From assembly GCA_003049465.1 (NCBI GenBank), contig PYSS01000018.1:128792-192791 (forward strand): DNA of 64,000 nucleotides. The letters run 5' to 3'. Positions 45,579-55,747 of the stretch are shown one piece after another. Within the stretch, counting starts at the first letter, position 1, and the number at the start of each line of letters is the position of its first letter. Origin of the DNA: Magnaporthiopsis rhizophila (Eukaryota > Ascomycota > Sordariomycetes > Magnaporthales > Magnaporthaceae). A program made the translations under genes and the position numbers. The notes beneath the pieces are model-generated. The model worked only from the letters and a program-made list of their open reading frames with translations, was not told the DNA's origin and did not search any database.

Positions 45579-46819
45579 TCAGTCAAAGAACTTCTTGTAT
45601 GCCGCCTTCTCCTTGGCTAGACGGACTGCCGAGGCCTTCTTGATGGCGGTCAGCTCGGTGGTGATGGCGGCGTCGCCGGGGACGAGCTTGCTGGCCTCCT
45701 CAAGGTCCCTGACGGCGCCGTCCTCGTCCTTGAGCTTGACGAGGGCGAGGCCACGGCGGTACAGGGCCTTTGCGCGGTCGGCGGGCGAGGCGGAGCTGAC
45801 GCGGAGGGCGCTGTCGGCCGCGGCCTTTGCGTCGTCCCACGCCGCCAGCTTGATGTTCATCAGGGCCGAGTTGTTGTTGAGGGTGAAGCGGAGGGCGTCG
45901 ATGCGCTGCTTGGCGTCGGCGGGGGCGCCGGCGGCCTCATCCAGGTCGGGCTCCTCGTTGAGGTAGCGCAGGCCCTTTTGGTACTTGTCGAGCGCGACGG
46001 CCAAGTCGCCGGCCTTGAAGGCCTTGTTGCCAAAGTCCTTGCAGTCCGAGGCTACCTGGATGGCGTGCGCGGCCGTCATGCCCTTGTCCGACTCGGCGCC
46101 CTCCTCGTCCTCGGGAAAGTCCTCGTACTTGTCGCCGTACTTGTCTGCCTCCTTCGCCTGCTGGCTGATCTCGGCGCCGGCGGGCAGCTCGCCGCAGTCG
46201 GCGATGACGGCGTCCTTGACGGGCTTGTCGCCCGCGTGCGTGGTCAGGTTCTCGATCTGGCGCACTACCGACTTGCCCGAGATGACCTTGCCGAACACGA
46301 CGTGCTTGCCGTCTAGGTGGGGGGTTTCGACGGTGGTGACGAAGAATTGGGATCCGTTGGTGGCTGAGGGCAGGTTGAAGAAGAAGCGCCGGTTAGTTTT
46401 GGAGTTTCCACACTGCTTGGGTTGCTCGACAAGGCACGCGCATGAACCAAAAACTTACCAGGACCAGCGTTGGCCATGCTGAGCAGGAACGGGCGGTCGT
46501 GCTTCAGCTCAAAGTTCTCGTCCTCAAACTTCTCGCCGTAGATGGACTCGCCACCGGTGCCGTTGCCGGCGGTGAAGTCGCCGCCTTGGATCATGAACTG
46601 TTTGATGACGCGGTGGAAACCAGAGCCCTTGTAGTGCAAGGGCTTGCCCGACTTGCCGACGCCCTTCTCGCCAGTGCACAGGGCGCGAAAGTTGTCGGCC
46701 GTCTTGGGCACAACATCGTTGAACAGCTCAAAGTTGATGCGCCCGGCTGGCTTGCCGCCGATGGTGATGTCGAAGAAGACGCGGCTGCGCGGCGCCTTGG
46801 TGCTCTCGTCGGCCGACAT
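45579..46819 (-). CDS. CPR6: Cyclophilin-40 type peptidyl-prolyl isomerase (Hsp90 co-chaperone)
   Basis: Cyp40/Cpr6 isomerise prolyl bonds and bind Hsp90 through TPRs. Exons 46819-46459 and 46363-45579 are joined by a 95-nt intron (GTAAGT...CTCAG) that falls inside the active-site loop NAGPG-ATNGSQFF. The product is 381 residues. The cyclophilin domain (about 15-185) carries the expected catalytic elements: FHRVIKQFMIQGGDFT, SMANAGPG, TNGSQFFVTT and the HLDGKHVVFG loop. An acidic linker (YEDFPEDEEGAE) leads to three TPR-like repeats (about 225-370; NKAFKAGDLAVALDKYQKGL, LNNNSALMNIKLAAWDDA, ALYRRGLALVKLKDEDGAV). It ends KKFFD. Start: ATG at 46819 (MSADESTKAPRSRVFFDI). Confidence 0.95.
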
Positions 46820-47583
46820 TGTGTGTTCGTTTGTGCGCGCACTCGGAAGAATGGGGCTTGGTTCGCTGGGAGGTCGGTCCTCGAACCTCTTTGATGGAGC
46901 TTGGACAAGCTGATTCGGTACAAAAGAATGTATCACCGGATGCGCGCGAATCGAATCGAACAGGAGCGGGCACGTATGCGGGTCAATCGTGAGTGTCACC
47001 GGAGGAAGCAGGTATTTTGTAGGTATGCTATGGAATCGGCGCAGGCTGGCTGGTCCCATACTAAAACCAGCAGAGCAGCCTGCCCGCCTGCCAGGGACGC
47101 CGGAGGGGAGAGAGCCTCGGGGATTCTCATGGAAGATTCTACAGAGCTTCCGCTGCCACCCCCACCACAGCTTGCAATGAGGGGCAGAAACATCAGATCT
47201 CATGCATGGCTGTGGGGTTAAGCACCCGATACATGTGGGGCATAAATACCCGCTGCCTATGGAGATTTATATTGCTCAAGGTGACAAAACTGCTCTGTAC
47301 GTGGCACAGAGCGGGCGTGCAGTACACATTCCAGAGAAAGGTAACGTTCTGGATGATGATCCTCTCAACCAGTCCTCTTATGGGTGCCGGCGAGAGGAAT
47401 CTATCTATGGTGGGCGACAGAGGTGGAGCCGACGTGGGGCGCCTCTCGGGCGTGCCGACTGCAGGCAGCGACCGGGGCGTATCAACCGCCCCTACCCAAC
47501 AAAAGGTCGAGGCCCTCATCGACTCTCCGTCCTCTGTCGCTGTCGATAGTGCTAGATACATATGTTCTCATCTCATGTCCTCC
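46820..47583. other. CPR6 upstream region and left border of the accessory island
   Basis: No recognised gene. A minus-strand frame at 47561-47193 follows the unrecognised 47584 frame but shows no known content. No LTR or target-site duplication could be defined by eye. Confidence 0.35.
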
Positions 47584-49497
47584 TCATTGTTGCTGGCTTC
47601 TCCTCAGCCGTCTAAGCTCCCGTCTCATGCGGACGGGCTCGATCGTCTCCCTGATCATGAGCGCTGAGTCATCGATGGCTTCTTCGACATCGGAATCCTC
47701 CCTTTTTCTTTTCGGATCTCTCGGTATCGTCGCCACCAGGAACTTACCGTTTTTGATATACTGGATGAAGTCTTGTCTGCCGCATTGCACTTGTTCTATG
47801 TACCATTTCGTTCTCCGGTACTGTGGGAAGTCGTTGCCCAACACGTCGTGCCAATCGAGACCCCTGCCAGCCTCCGCGCTTCCTCTCTCGCAACCCAACC
47901 GGACTGTGGCATGGAGCGTGATCAGATGCACCATAGCGTATCTGTAGACAACCATAGTCAAGTCGGAGATGTAGAGCTCTTCCTCGAGTCTGCCACGCAG
48001 GAATTGAAGTCCCCAATTCGCCTTGTGGGTATCTCTGACATGTCCCACGCTCGTCTCGGCGTCGCGCAGTATCTCGTCCATGTCTCTGACGTCGTTTGGG
48101 CTCCTGACGATAAGCCAAAACTTCTGTGCCCAGTCCGTGAATCTCTGTCGCAGTTCCTTCTCCCTGTCCGGGTCGTGGACGAGTATGTACCCGTCGAACC
48201 CGCTGAAGTCCCACAGCTTGTCGAGTACCGATGGGAGTGTTTTGAATGTTGCCAGGTCTGCGACAAATTCGGTGCCGCCCAGTCTCTGGACTTGAAGGCC
48301 CTGGAAGCTTTGGGGTCCTGGGGTCACAAACGTCCCAACTTCTCTTGGCAGCCCTGTGATTGTAGGCGTTGCGACTGGTGGAGCACTGGGCAGAGCCTGA
48401 GGCTGAGGTGAATCTCCGATCGTTGTCACGGCTGTACCTCCAGCCTGCCATTGCTTCGCGGGCCAAGCTTCCGAGTTCCGCGCCTTTTCGTCTGTGCCCG
48501 TTGGGCAAACCGTAATCGCCGGGTTCGGCGTCTCAGTTGAGTTTGCAGCAGTCGTTTCTCCGGCGGGTGCGTTGATTTTCCGACTGTCGACATCAGGCGA
48601 GGCCTGCACTGATCCTCCAGACCTTGCGGCGGCCACCGCCGCATTAGTGGGTCTGTAGGCAGTCCAGCCTTTGGAGAATATCGCAGCGATTTGAGCCTGA
48701 GGAGGTGCCGCGCCTTTGGCGATGGGAGCCGGAGGAGGCGCTCCCATGGGCTGGAACCCGGAATGTGCTGGCGCCGCAACCTTCGTGTCAGCGCCGATGG
48801 CAGGGTGTTCGGACGGCGGCTTCGGCGTGGCGCCTGCCGTGACAACTCCCTCTGTCATGGGTGCGACAGTCTCGGGTGGCTGTCTTCCCACGGCAGCCGC
48901 TGCTGCGGCTCTCTTAGCATGAGTTTCCGCCTTTACGACAGCGGCGTTGGCCCGGCGTATATAGTACTCCGCATACTCTCCGTCGAGCTTGGCCAGCATC
49001 TTCCTGATGGTGTTGGCATTAACCCTGGCCGTTGCCACTAGGAGTTTGGCTGCTTTGGCCAGGTCCTCCTTTCGGTCTTGCGGGATCTGGGCCTCGGCAC
49101 AGTCCGCCAGGTTCTTTGCTTCGTCTGCGGCATCCTCTGGCTCTTTGGTGTACTCGCCGATACTGCCGCTGCTTGTCGTATCCGTCGACGTCTTGGGAGG
49201 CCATGATGGCTCCTTCGTAGCTTGGGATCCCGGTGGCCCTGCCACAGCTTGGGGTTTGGATTTCCCCTTCCCCTTGCCTTTATTCTTGGAGACACTCTTG
49301 TCTCCGGCCTGGTTCGCCGCCCGTGTTGGCTCGATCATAGGATGGGTGGTCGCCTTCGATAGCTTCGGTCGGTCCTTCTCTGGCACAGGGTCTTGCGCCC
49401 CCTCAGCTCTTATCATCGCGTCGACGATCCATCGAGCCGTCGTCTCGTCGAAGTCCTTGAAGTCGGATGGCTTAGGGTTCCGGTCGAGGGTAGCCAC
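47584..49497 (-). CDS. Unrecognised long open frame, probably the 3' part of an accessory-element protein
   Basis: A 638-codon frame (637 residues) with no ATG at its 5' border (first codon GTG), so it is probably the C-terminal part of a longer protein. It is in the same phase as the frame ending at 49648. The 150 bp between them have three stops in this phase but read sensibly in another phase (PTGRLKEAVSKDYS, then IRWIDIQGKVVLAKTIARG), as if two compensating indels were present. Contents: a Lys/Gly-rich basic patch (KNKGKGKGKSK), Ala-rich helical segments, a Pro/Ala-rich middle and a folded-looking C-terminal part (KLWDFSGFDGYILVHDPDREK, GLDWHDVLGNDFPQYRRTKW). I do not recognise the family. 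Its position beside a Ty3/gypsy remnant suggests mobile-element origin, but no Gag, CCHC, RT or transposase motif is visible. Confidence 0.5.
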   Translation of the reverse strand: MATLDRNPKPSDFKDFDETTARWIVDAMIRAEGAQDPVPEKDRPKLSKATTHPMIEPTRAANQAGDKSVSKNKGKGKGKSKPQAVAGPPGSQATKEPSWPPKTSTDTTSSGSIGEYTKEPEDAADEAKNLADCAEAQIPQDRKEDLAKAAKLLVATARVNANTIRKMLAKLDGEYAEYYIRRANAAVVKAETHAKRAAAAAAVGRQPPETVAPMTEGVVTAGATPKPPSEHPAIGADTKVAAPAHSGFQPMGAPPPAPIAKGAAPPQAQIAAIFSKGWTAYRPTNAAVAAARSGGSVQASPDVDSRKINAPAGETTAANSTETPNPAITVCPTGTDEKARNSEAWPAKQWQAGGTAVTTIGDSPQPQALPSAPPVATPTITGLPREVGTFVTPGPQSFQGLQVQRLGGTEFVADLATFKTLPSVLDKLWDFSGFDGYILVHDPDREKELRQRFTDWAQKFWLIVRSPNDVRDMDEILRDAETSVGHVRDTHKANWGLQFLRGRLEEELYISDLTMVVYRYAMVHLITLHATVRLGCERGSAEAGRGLDWHDVLGNDFPQYRRTKWYIEQVQCGRQDFIQYIKNGKFLVATIPRDPKRKREDSDVEEAIDDSALMIRETIEPVRMRRELRRLRRSQQQ

Positions 49498-49647
49498 CCA
49501 TTCCCGTTTCTCTGAGCTTGTCCTCGACCTCGCTAAACTTGGTTCCTCTGGCTATCGTCTTGGCCAGCACCACTTTGCCTTGGATGTCTATCCATCGGAT
49601 CGTATTGTAGCTAGGAATGATGCTGTAGTCCTTGCTGACCGCCTCCT

Positions 49648-50937
49648 TCAGGCGTCCAGTCGGCTTCTTTTGGTCTTCTTTGCATCCATAAAACAAGACC
49701 AGATCTCTCGGATCCCCTCGAGATTGGTCAGCCCGTGCCAGCATTTGTGTGCCGACGTTCCTTTTTTCTTGGTGAAGCGGTACTGCCGGACGAAGGGCTT
49801 CCACTGCTCCGGCTCGTCTTTCCAATAATGCAACGCGACTGCGGTCATCGCAAAGAAGTCTGCCTCCTCGTTGCGCAGGCACTCAGATCTGCCAGTCTTG
49901 GTCTCGTACATCTCGGGCTGCGTCGCCTGCTTGAAGTTCTCAATCTCGTCGTCAGTGGGCCTCTGCATGCTCTTCGGGAGTAGAGGCATATCATCCTCAG
50001 CGGATTCGTCTCCATTCTCGCCTGGAGCCTCCGCGTCATGCTCTGTGCCTGCGATCTCAAGCTTGCCGCCGATCTTGTCCTTCAACTGGTCGTCCAGCCA
50101 GTCTGTGCTCTTGAAAGTCGCTGCTGCTTTCTCCCCCACAAGGACTCGACTGATAGCCACCATGACTGCATGATCGAGGTCGTCGAGGAGGGTGCCGAGT
50201 GGGACGATGCCATAGAGTCTGCTTTCTTCCTCCAGCCCCGTCTGAATGGCTTTTGCCATTGTATCTATAGCCAAATAGGTCCACAGGGCTCGGGCCTCTG
50301 GAGATATTTCTTCGGCGTCGTTGGTGCCGTCCCAGCGTCGCAGGAATTCATTCCAGACCGTGGCCAGCGTTTCCAGTACCTTGCCCTTGATCTCGTACTG
50401 TGTCTGAAGTAGTCTGTCGACCCAGTTTCTGGCACCTGCTTTTCTCTTGCTTCGGACGCTCCTGATCTCGCGCGTGACCCGGCTGCAGTAGGCAGTCATT
50501 TGCCTGGTGACGACATCGTTGGGGTCATTCGGTGTGGCGCACTTCGGGTTTGCCGTCCATTTGTCGAACGCCTTGGCTTCCTCTGATTTTTGTGGCATTT
50601 TGGTGTCCAACCAGTTCATTGCCCTCTCATATACTTGGTCCAGTGTCAGCCCTCTCCCTTGCACTGCCATATAGTCCGACGTCTGCGGTCTATGTGCGCG
50701 CCTGCAACGCCACATATACACGTCCCTCTCGATGGTGGTTGCGATCCGCTGCTCGGTCGATGCGTCAACAAACACATCCTGGCTGTCCTCTGCATTGTTG
50801 AGAGCGGTCATGATCTCCATCTTCTTCTCCAACTTCTTGGCTTCCTCGTGTTCTTTGGCTTTCTCCCAGTCAATGTTCTCCAGCTTTACGCTGGAGAGGT
50901 CCTTCACCGTGATGCCGATAAATTCCTCGGGATCCAT
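49648..50937 (-). CDS. Unrecognised protein, probably the 5' part of the same accessory gene
   Basis: Starts at the ATG at 50937 (MDPEEFIGITVKDLSSVKLE) and reads 429 residues to TGA at 49648. The frame is open upstream to 51216, but that part is less protein-like. Features: Glu/Lys-rich helices near the start, a Trp/Cys-containing segment (YMWRCRRAHRPQTSDY), a long helical middle (WVDRLLQTQYEIKGKVLETL, ALWTYLAIDTMAKAIQTG), an acidic linker and a C-terminal W-rich stretch (ALHYWKDEPEQWKPFVRQYR). A continuation in a shifted frame beginning near 49700 leads into the 47584-49497 frame, so the intact gene may encode about 1,100 residues. No family is recognised. Low Cys content and no zinc knuckle argue against a standard Gag. 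Confidence 0.5.
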   Translation of the reverse strand: MDPEEFIGITVKDLSSVKLENIDWEKAKEHEEAKKLEKKMEIMTALNNAEDSQDVFVDASTEQRIATTIERDVYMWRCRRAHRPQTSDYMAVQGRGLTLDQVYERAMNWLDTKMPQKSEEAKAFDKWTANPKCATPNDPNDVVTRQMTAYCSRVTREIRSVRSKRKAGARNWVDRLLQTQYEIKGKVLETLATVWNEFLRRWDGTNDAEEISPEARALWTYLAIDTMAKAIQTGLEEESRLYGIVPLGTLLDDLDHAVMVAISRVLVGEKAAATFKSTDWLDDQLKDKIGGKLEIAGTEHDAEAPGENGDESAEDDMPLLPKSMQRPTDDEIENFKQATQPEMYETKTGRSECLRNEEADFFAMTAVALHYWKDEPEQWKPFVRQYRFTKKKGTSAHKCWHGLTNLEGIREIWSCFMDAKKTKRSRLDA

Positions 50938-51297
50938 TATCGCTGTGTCGCCGAGATCTGAATCTGTCAAATGCAGAGATTGACTGTGTCTCCAGGGATT
51001 GACTACGCTTGAAATGCCGATTGTGGTCCTAGGAGGATGTGGCTTCCTCGAGGCGGGAGGCACGCTTGCGATCCGTCGTCGAAGATGGTGCTCGTTCTGC
51101 CGCAACGTCGATGAGCGGCGCGCTGCAGCGTTCCGTCTGTGACAATAGGGCTGTCCCAGTAGTGTGACGTCTGGCGCTAGAATATCGCCGAATGGATGTA
51201 GACATGCGTTTTGCATAGAATAGAATGTAGGGCTGATTTTGTGGTTGTTGATTGTAGCTGTTGGAAAACACTGTTCTGTGGGCGGGCCTGGCGTTGA

Positions 51298-52990
51298 TTA
51301 TTTTGAGGGAAGTTTGGGCAGCGGGATTTGAGTAGGCAATGAAGGGGATCTGAGCGGAATGTCAATTGTCATCCTGGGGAACACGACTGGCGGCTGCAAT
51401 CCCAGTGACTCGGTTCCTTGTTCGCCTTCTCTCGGAGAATTTCTCAGACCTGCTCTCAATGCCACCGGCACAGGCTTCGCGGGCAAGCTCGCAGGCGTCG
51501 GGTCGACCTCGCTCCTTGGGGCTCGTGGCGTCGATGGCTTCGGCGTGGAGATGGCTGGTGTTGTCTCTGGCGCTGCTTTGGCCTTTCGCTTTCTCTTTTC
51601 GGAAGGTGCCTTGTTCGGTGGGAACTTGTCGTTGTATTCATTCACCAGTCTCGCTGCGCTTTGAGCGATCGCTTCCTTTGGCTGCCACTCGTTATACTCG
51701 GGCCCCCAGCCCTATTATTTGACGAGATACTCTGTCAAAGGTCTTCCACGGTATCGCCCCTGTCGTCTGTCCAGGATAGACTCTAGCTCGAATGGCTGCC
51801 ACTCGTCGTCATCGGTTTCGCCCTCAACTTCGACTCGGCCGGGAGGTGGAGTGTTCCGTCCGAACCAATCCTGTTTTGGAGCAGGAGTGAGTTGCAAAAC
51901 CGATACGACTGGGTGTATTTGCCACGATGGAGGGAAGTTTAGTTTGTACGCCAGGTCGTGCACCCTTTCTATAACGGTAAAGGGCCCCGCTCTCTATAGA
52001 GAAAGCTTCCTCCCTAGTTTCCCAGGTAGGTTGTATCCCTTATGCAGTCTCAGATAGACCTTATCTCCTGGCTTGAAGACGACGGGGTTATGCACTTCAT
52101 CGTATATCAGCTGGGCCGCTGTCGCCGCCCAGTCAGTCGCCTCCCTTGCCAGACTTGAGTACAACTATCTGAGTTCGTCTAGGTGGGGGGTCTTCCGATC
52201 AGGCTTGATTAGGTTTATCGGTGCCAGAGGCTTGACACCGTAGACCAACTCGTTGGGGGATCTGGCCGCCCCTGCCGCCTTGGTGTTGTTGATCGTATGC
52301 TGTATCTGTGACAGAGCATCCGGCCATCTCGCGTGCGGTTATAGAGCCAATAAATACCTGATCGCGATTTCCACCTGCTGGTTCGTTCTCTCCGGCTATC
52401 CGTCTGTTTGGGGATAGTATGATGTGGAACATTTAAGTCTAATATTCAGCTCGTCGAACACTCCTCTCCAGAAGGCTCCCGTGAACTTCGGATCTCTGTC
52501 GGATATCAAGACCTTTGGGACACCCCAGTCGCAAAGTCTCAGTATCGATAGCAATCGTCCTGCCCAAACCTTTGCCGTATCCTTCTTGCGCCCTGGGATA
52601 ATCAGGACCTTTTTAGAGAATTTGCAGGTAACGGTCATAATGCAGTTGCATTGCCCTCCCCAGTAGCTGTTGGGATCGGCGGGAACTTCGGGAAGAATAA
52701 CCACGAAATCGGTCGTGATGGTATAGAACGGTCTGCTCGGGGAAATAATCGGCTGTGCTCCTCCCTTCGCTTTCTGTCGGTCTATGTCGATGGTGCGGCA
52801 TTAAGGGCAGTCTGCCGCCCAACGCTCCACCTTTTATTTTTTGTGCGCGAGCGCTCGTCGTGAACCATAGCGAGGACATCAGGCACCAGGCTGCCAGGCA
52901 CACAGAGTTTCTCTCCGTCGTCGTGATGGTGGTACAAGAGTTCGTCCCTTAAAGCGTATAGGGCCGGCAGTCTCCGCAGTGGCACCTCGG
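51298..52990 (-). mobile_element. Truncated Ty3/gypsy retrotransposon: integrase and chromodomain remnant
   Basis: Reading the minus strand, a degraded integrase N-terminal segment (RDELLYHHHDDGEKL, VPGSLVPDVLAMVHDE) is followed by the DDE core. The core shows TTDFVVILPEVP with the first Asp, LISDRDPKFTGAFW with the second, and NQQVEI with the Glu. Next come an integrase C-terminal GPFTVIERVHDLAYKL-type module and a chromodomain (RPLTEYLVK..GWGPEYNEW). In-frame stops occur at 52396, 52339, 52165, 51994, 51715 and 51712. Most sit where homologues have Gln or Trp, consistent with C-to-T or G-to-A changes. Indels also break the zinc-binding region. Gag, protease, RT and RNase H are absent. The 5' end stops abruptly at the VMA1-like fragment. 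The frame after the chromodomain ends at 51298. No LTR was identified. Confidence 0.85.
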
Positions 52991-52993
52991 GAT

Positions 52994-53290
52994 AAAGATT
53001 CAGGAGCTTCAAGTTCGAGGTACCGACGGACGGCCAGGACGTCATCTGCAAAAGGGTTAATAGAGTCTATATAATACTCTCATCTTTTCCCTCTCATCCC
53101 TGCCTTGAATGGTGTGCTAACAACCTACATTGAGTTGCCTACAGTACGGGGCAATCCACAGCGAAATGCTGGAGATGTTTGCTTCCGTGATGGAGTAAAG
53201 GGGAGCTAGGCATCCTCCTTTTTGCATTTATGTCGGGATTTTCCTCATCTCTTGGAGGGATGGGAGGATGAAAGTTGCATATTTTTGTTT
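52994..53290 (+). pseudogene. Diverged duplicate of the VMA1 3' end (part of exon 7, intron 7, exon 8, 3' UTR)
   Basis: 52994-53055 reads LRSFKFEVPTDGQDVICKR-like sequence, matching VMA1 LRSLKFEVPSDGEDIVCKK. An intron-like 53056-53144 follows (donor GTTAAT, branch GTGCTAAC, acceptor CTACAG). Then 53145-53198 encodes YGAIHSEMLEMFASVME and a stop, against YEAIHSEMYEKFASVMDE in VMA1. Similarity continues into the 3' UTR (shared TATGTCGGG, TTCCTCATCT and TTGTTTGTT strings) to about 53290. It is on the opposite strand to VMA1 and 21 kb away. Coding similarity is high, with many third-position changes and no stop. There is no upstream coding sequence, only the retroelement, so it cannot encode a V-ATPase subunit. 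Whether it is a duplicate, a transferred piece or a displaced gene end is open. Confidence 0.85.
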
Positions 53291-55747
53291 GTTACCTAGG
53301 GGCTGTATTGGAAAGAAGGTGGGAGTAGAGGCTTCCCCTTCGGGACTGGGTCCAATCCAACAACGTCTATACATGCCCATCCTTGTAACCGTGTGTGATT
53401 TGTCGCCTCTCTTGACTCAGTCCTCGCACGACGGCCTATTCGCTTTCAAGCTCAAAGCCGTGTTTGAGCAACCAGAACCGAGATTTAAACTCGTAACATT
53501 TCGACGCCTTCTCCTAATTCCCTTCCTAGTTCCTTTCCTAATTCCTTTCCTATTTCCTTTTCCCGTTCCATTTCCTATTTCATTTCCCGGCTCCTTCCCT
53601 AGTTCCTTTCCCAGCCCCTTTCCGATTTTTATTAGGAGTCATTCTCTTGCTTTTTCCGGGCCCCGGCCGAAGACGGCCGTTCTCGGGCCGCTTTCGCTTC
53701 ACGTCCGCATCCCCTTCCGAAACCGGTCCGGGTACGGACGGCGGCCGGGCAGGGTCGGGTCTCCGCTGCGGCGGAACCTCAATCGGCGCTACCGCCGCCA
53801 CCAACTCGTCGTAAAACAGGACGTCCACCATCGCCCGCTCGTCGTCGACGACGGCAGGGCCGCCATCATCGGCATCGTCCACCATTACCGCGTGTGGGTG
53901 ACAGGCTACAAATGATGAGGAATCGGCGATGTCGCTTGGAGGAAAAGAAAAGAATGGTGGCAAGCGCGGCGCGATGAACAGGCCCAGGCCGGCGATGTCC
54001 TCTAAGAGAAAAAGTACGATGGCAGGTCGGCGAGGGGTCTCTTGGAATGGCAGAAAAAGAGAACAGGGCAGGCGGGCGATGGACTTTCCGGAAGAGGAAT
54101 AAAAAAATCCAGAGCAGGACGGTGGTGTATCTTTTGGAGTAGGAGGAGAGAGCCGGGCAGGCGGGCGATAGGCTTTTAGAAGAGAAAAGAAAACCAGAGC
54201 AGGCAGGTGATGTATCTCTTGGAAGAGAAAAGGGAGGGGGGGACAGGGAGGCGATGGATTAGTTTGAAAGGGAAAGAGAGCAGGGCAGGTAGGTGGGTGG
54301 TAAATGTTGGTTGGAAGAGATAGAAAGCAGGGCAAGTTGAGATTGAACTGAGAAAGTGGTGTTAAAGTGTGATTAAAAAATGAAGAACGGTATGGCTGGG
54401 TAATTATTCAGCTGGGGTATTTTTCAATGTAGCCGGCCGGTGGCTAAGCCATAGGCGGCTTGCACAGCTGTTTCTCGTTTCTCAGGGTGTTGTGAGGAGC
54501 CCGTCACTCTGCCGTCAGCCGAAGCTTGGATGTCCCTCCCTATTTCCCTCTTCTGATCCGTGCGGAATGGGCAAAGTACAGTTTGGCACCGTTGCAAACC
54601 CAAGAATTGAAAGGCGGCACAGCCAAAACAGGTCTCCGGACGCAAAGGTGAGCAGCTTGGAAGCACGATGCATAGATGGAGACTCGCACGAGGCTGATCA
54701 TGAGCGGCTAGAAGCAAAGTTGCTCGCTTCTGGCGGCTGGCGCTACGGGGCGGGGGCGAGGCTGATAGTGGTCAAATGGGGAAAGGTCAAGCTTGCTTGA
54801 CGTTGACTTAGCCGCACCACGGTGTTACAGCGAGGCTGACGACCGCAAACCTCGGACACCACACCCGGCGTTAGCAAGCCGCATCACTAGAGCTAGGGGT
54901 GTGAGGGAGTCTCTATAGCACCAAGGTTGTCGGGACAGAGGCTTGGATTAAGGGTCAATTGCTAACTTAGGTCTGCGGCAGAGCCAGGCAGGCAGTTCAA
55001 ATCTATATTGGAGCCTACGGGAACCGCCCTGCTTGGAATCGGGGCCCTACGCGTGTAGGAGGGTATCGCGGACTCGGGCGGACGATCTCGCCACCATAGT
55101 CTCCCGCTCATGACACTCCTGGCTCGCCGGCGGTTGCTCAGCAGGTCACCCCGTCACGGCGGCGGCCCAATCTGCGAGAAGCCCCGCGACCCTCGCTCTA
55201 CCTCGCCTCTCTGGCTGTGGCCTGACGATGCTGAGGACGCAAGTCGGAAGGTGCCGCAGTGGGCGCGTCTGGGGTCACCGGCTCACTGGCTGGAACCTTG
55301 CCTTTCTCGGTCGAGGACGGCCAGTATTCGGATAAGGAATTAGGCTTCAAGCAAGGGTGAACCTGCAGCGGGGTGACTTGCTGTCGCTCAGCAGCCTTGC
55401 CGCAGGGCTGGCTGGTGGTGGTAGGCCTTTCTATCGTGACCGCCGAGGAGGCCCGGGCCGACGGAACCGCGGAGCCGCCCTTCTGCCCGCCCCCGGACCG
55501 GCTTCGGAAGGAGATGCGAGTAGCTCTGGCGGCTAGCGGAAAGGCGACCAGCCGGCAGCCCTTCCACAGCCGAGGGTAGGGGGGATCCTAAGACAGAGCG
55601 CACCCATCGGGGCGATCTCGCGAGCCGACAAGCGGCCCGTCGTCTAGTAGCTTCACCGGTATACTCCGAGGGGTCCGGTGGACTTGGTTGGCTTTCACCG
55701 GCCAGAGAGAAGCGGTCTCATGGATCGGAACAAGAACTTCCACGAAG
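53291..55747. other. Accessory island, right part, without supportable gene
   Basis: Contains a pyrimidine-rich direct-repeat tract (about 53510-53625, units like TTCCTAATTCC), the minisatellite at 54000-54335, and short frames at 55110-55343 and 55373-55579 (plus) with no recognisable content. A minus-strand frame at 54335-53580 is largely a translation of the repeats. The part with MVDDADDGGPAVVDDERA could be a remnant of an element protein but is not identified. Confidence 0.4.
54000..54335. repeat. Imperfect minisatellite, unit about 42-47 bp, about seven copies
   Basis: Units carry GGGCAGGCGGGCGATGG-like cores followed by an A/G-rich half (GGAAGAGAAAAG). Cores are seen near 54067, 54114, 54157, 54199, 54243 and 54280, with substitutions and small indels. 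Confidence 0.7.

Noticed and set aside
46820..53290. A full second VMA1 copy interrupted by the retroelement
   Set aside because: No VMA1 coding sequence lies on the plus strand left of the element. Only the last part of exon 7 onward is present.
53580..54335. 251-codon minus-strand frame over the minisatellite
   Set aside because: Most of it is translation of a tandem repeat, and the remaining part is too short and unrecognised.
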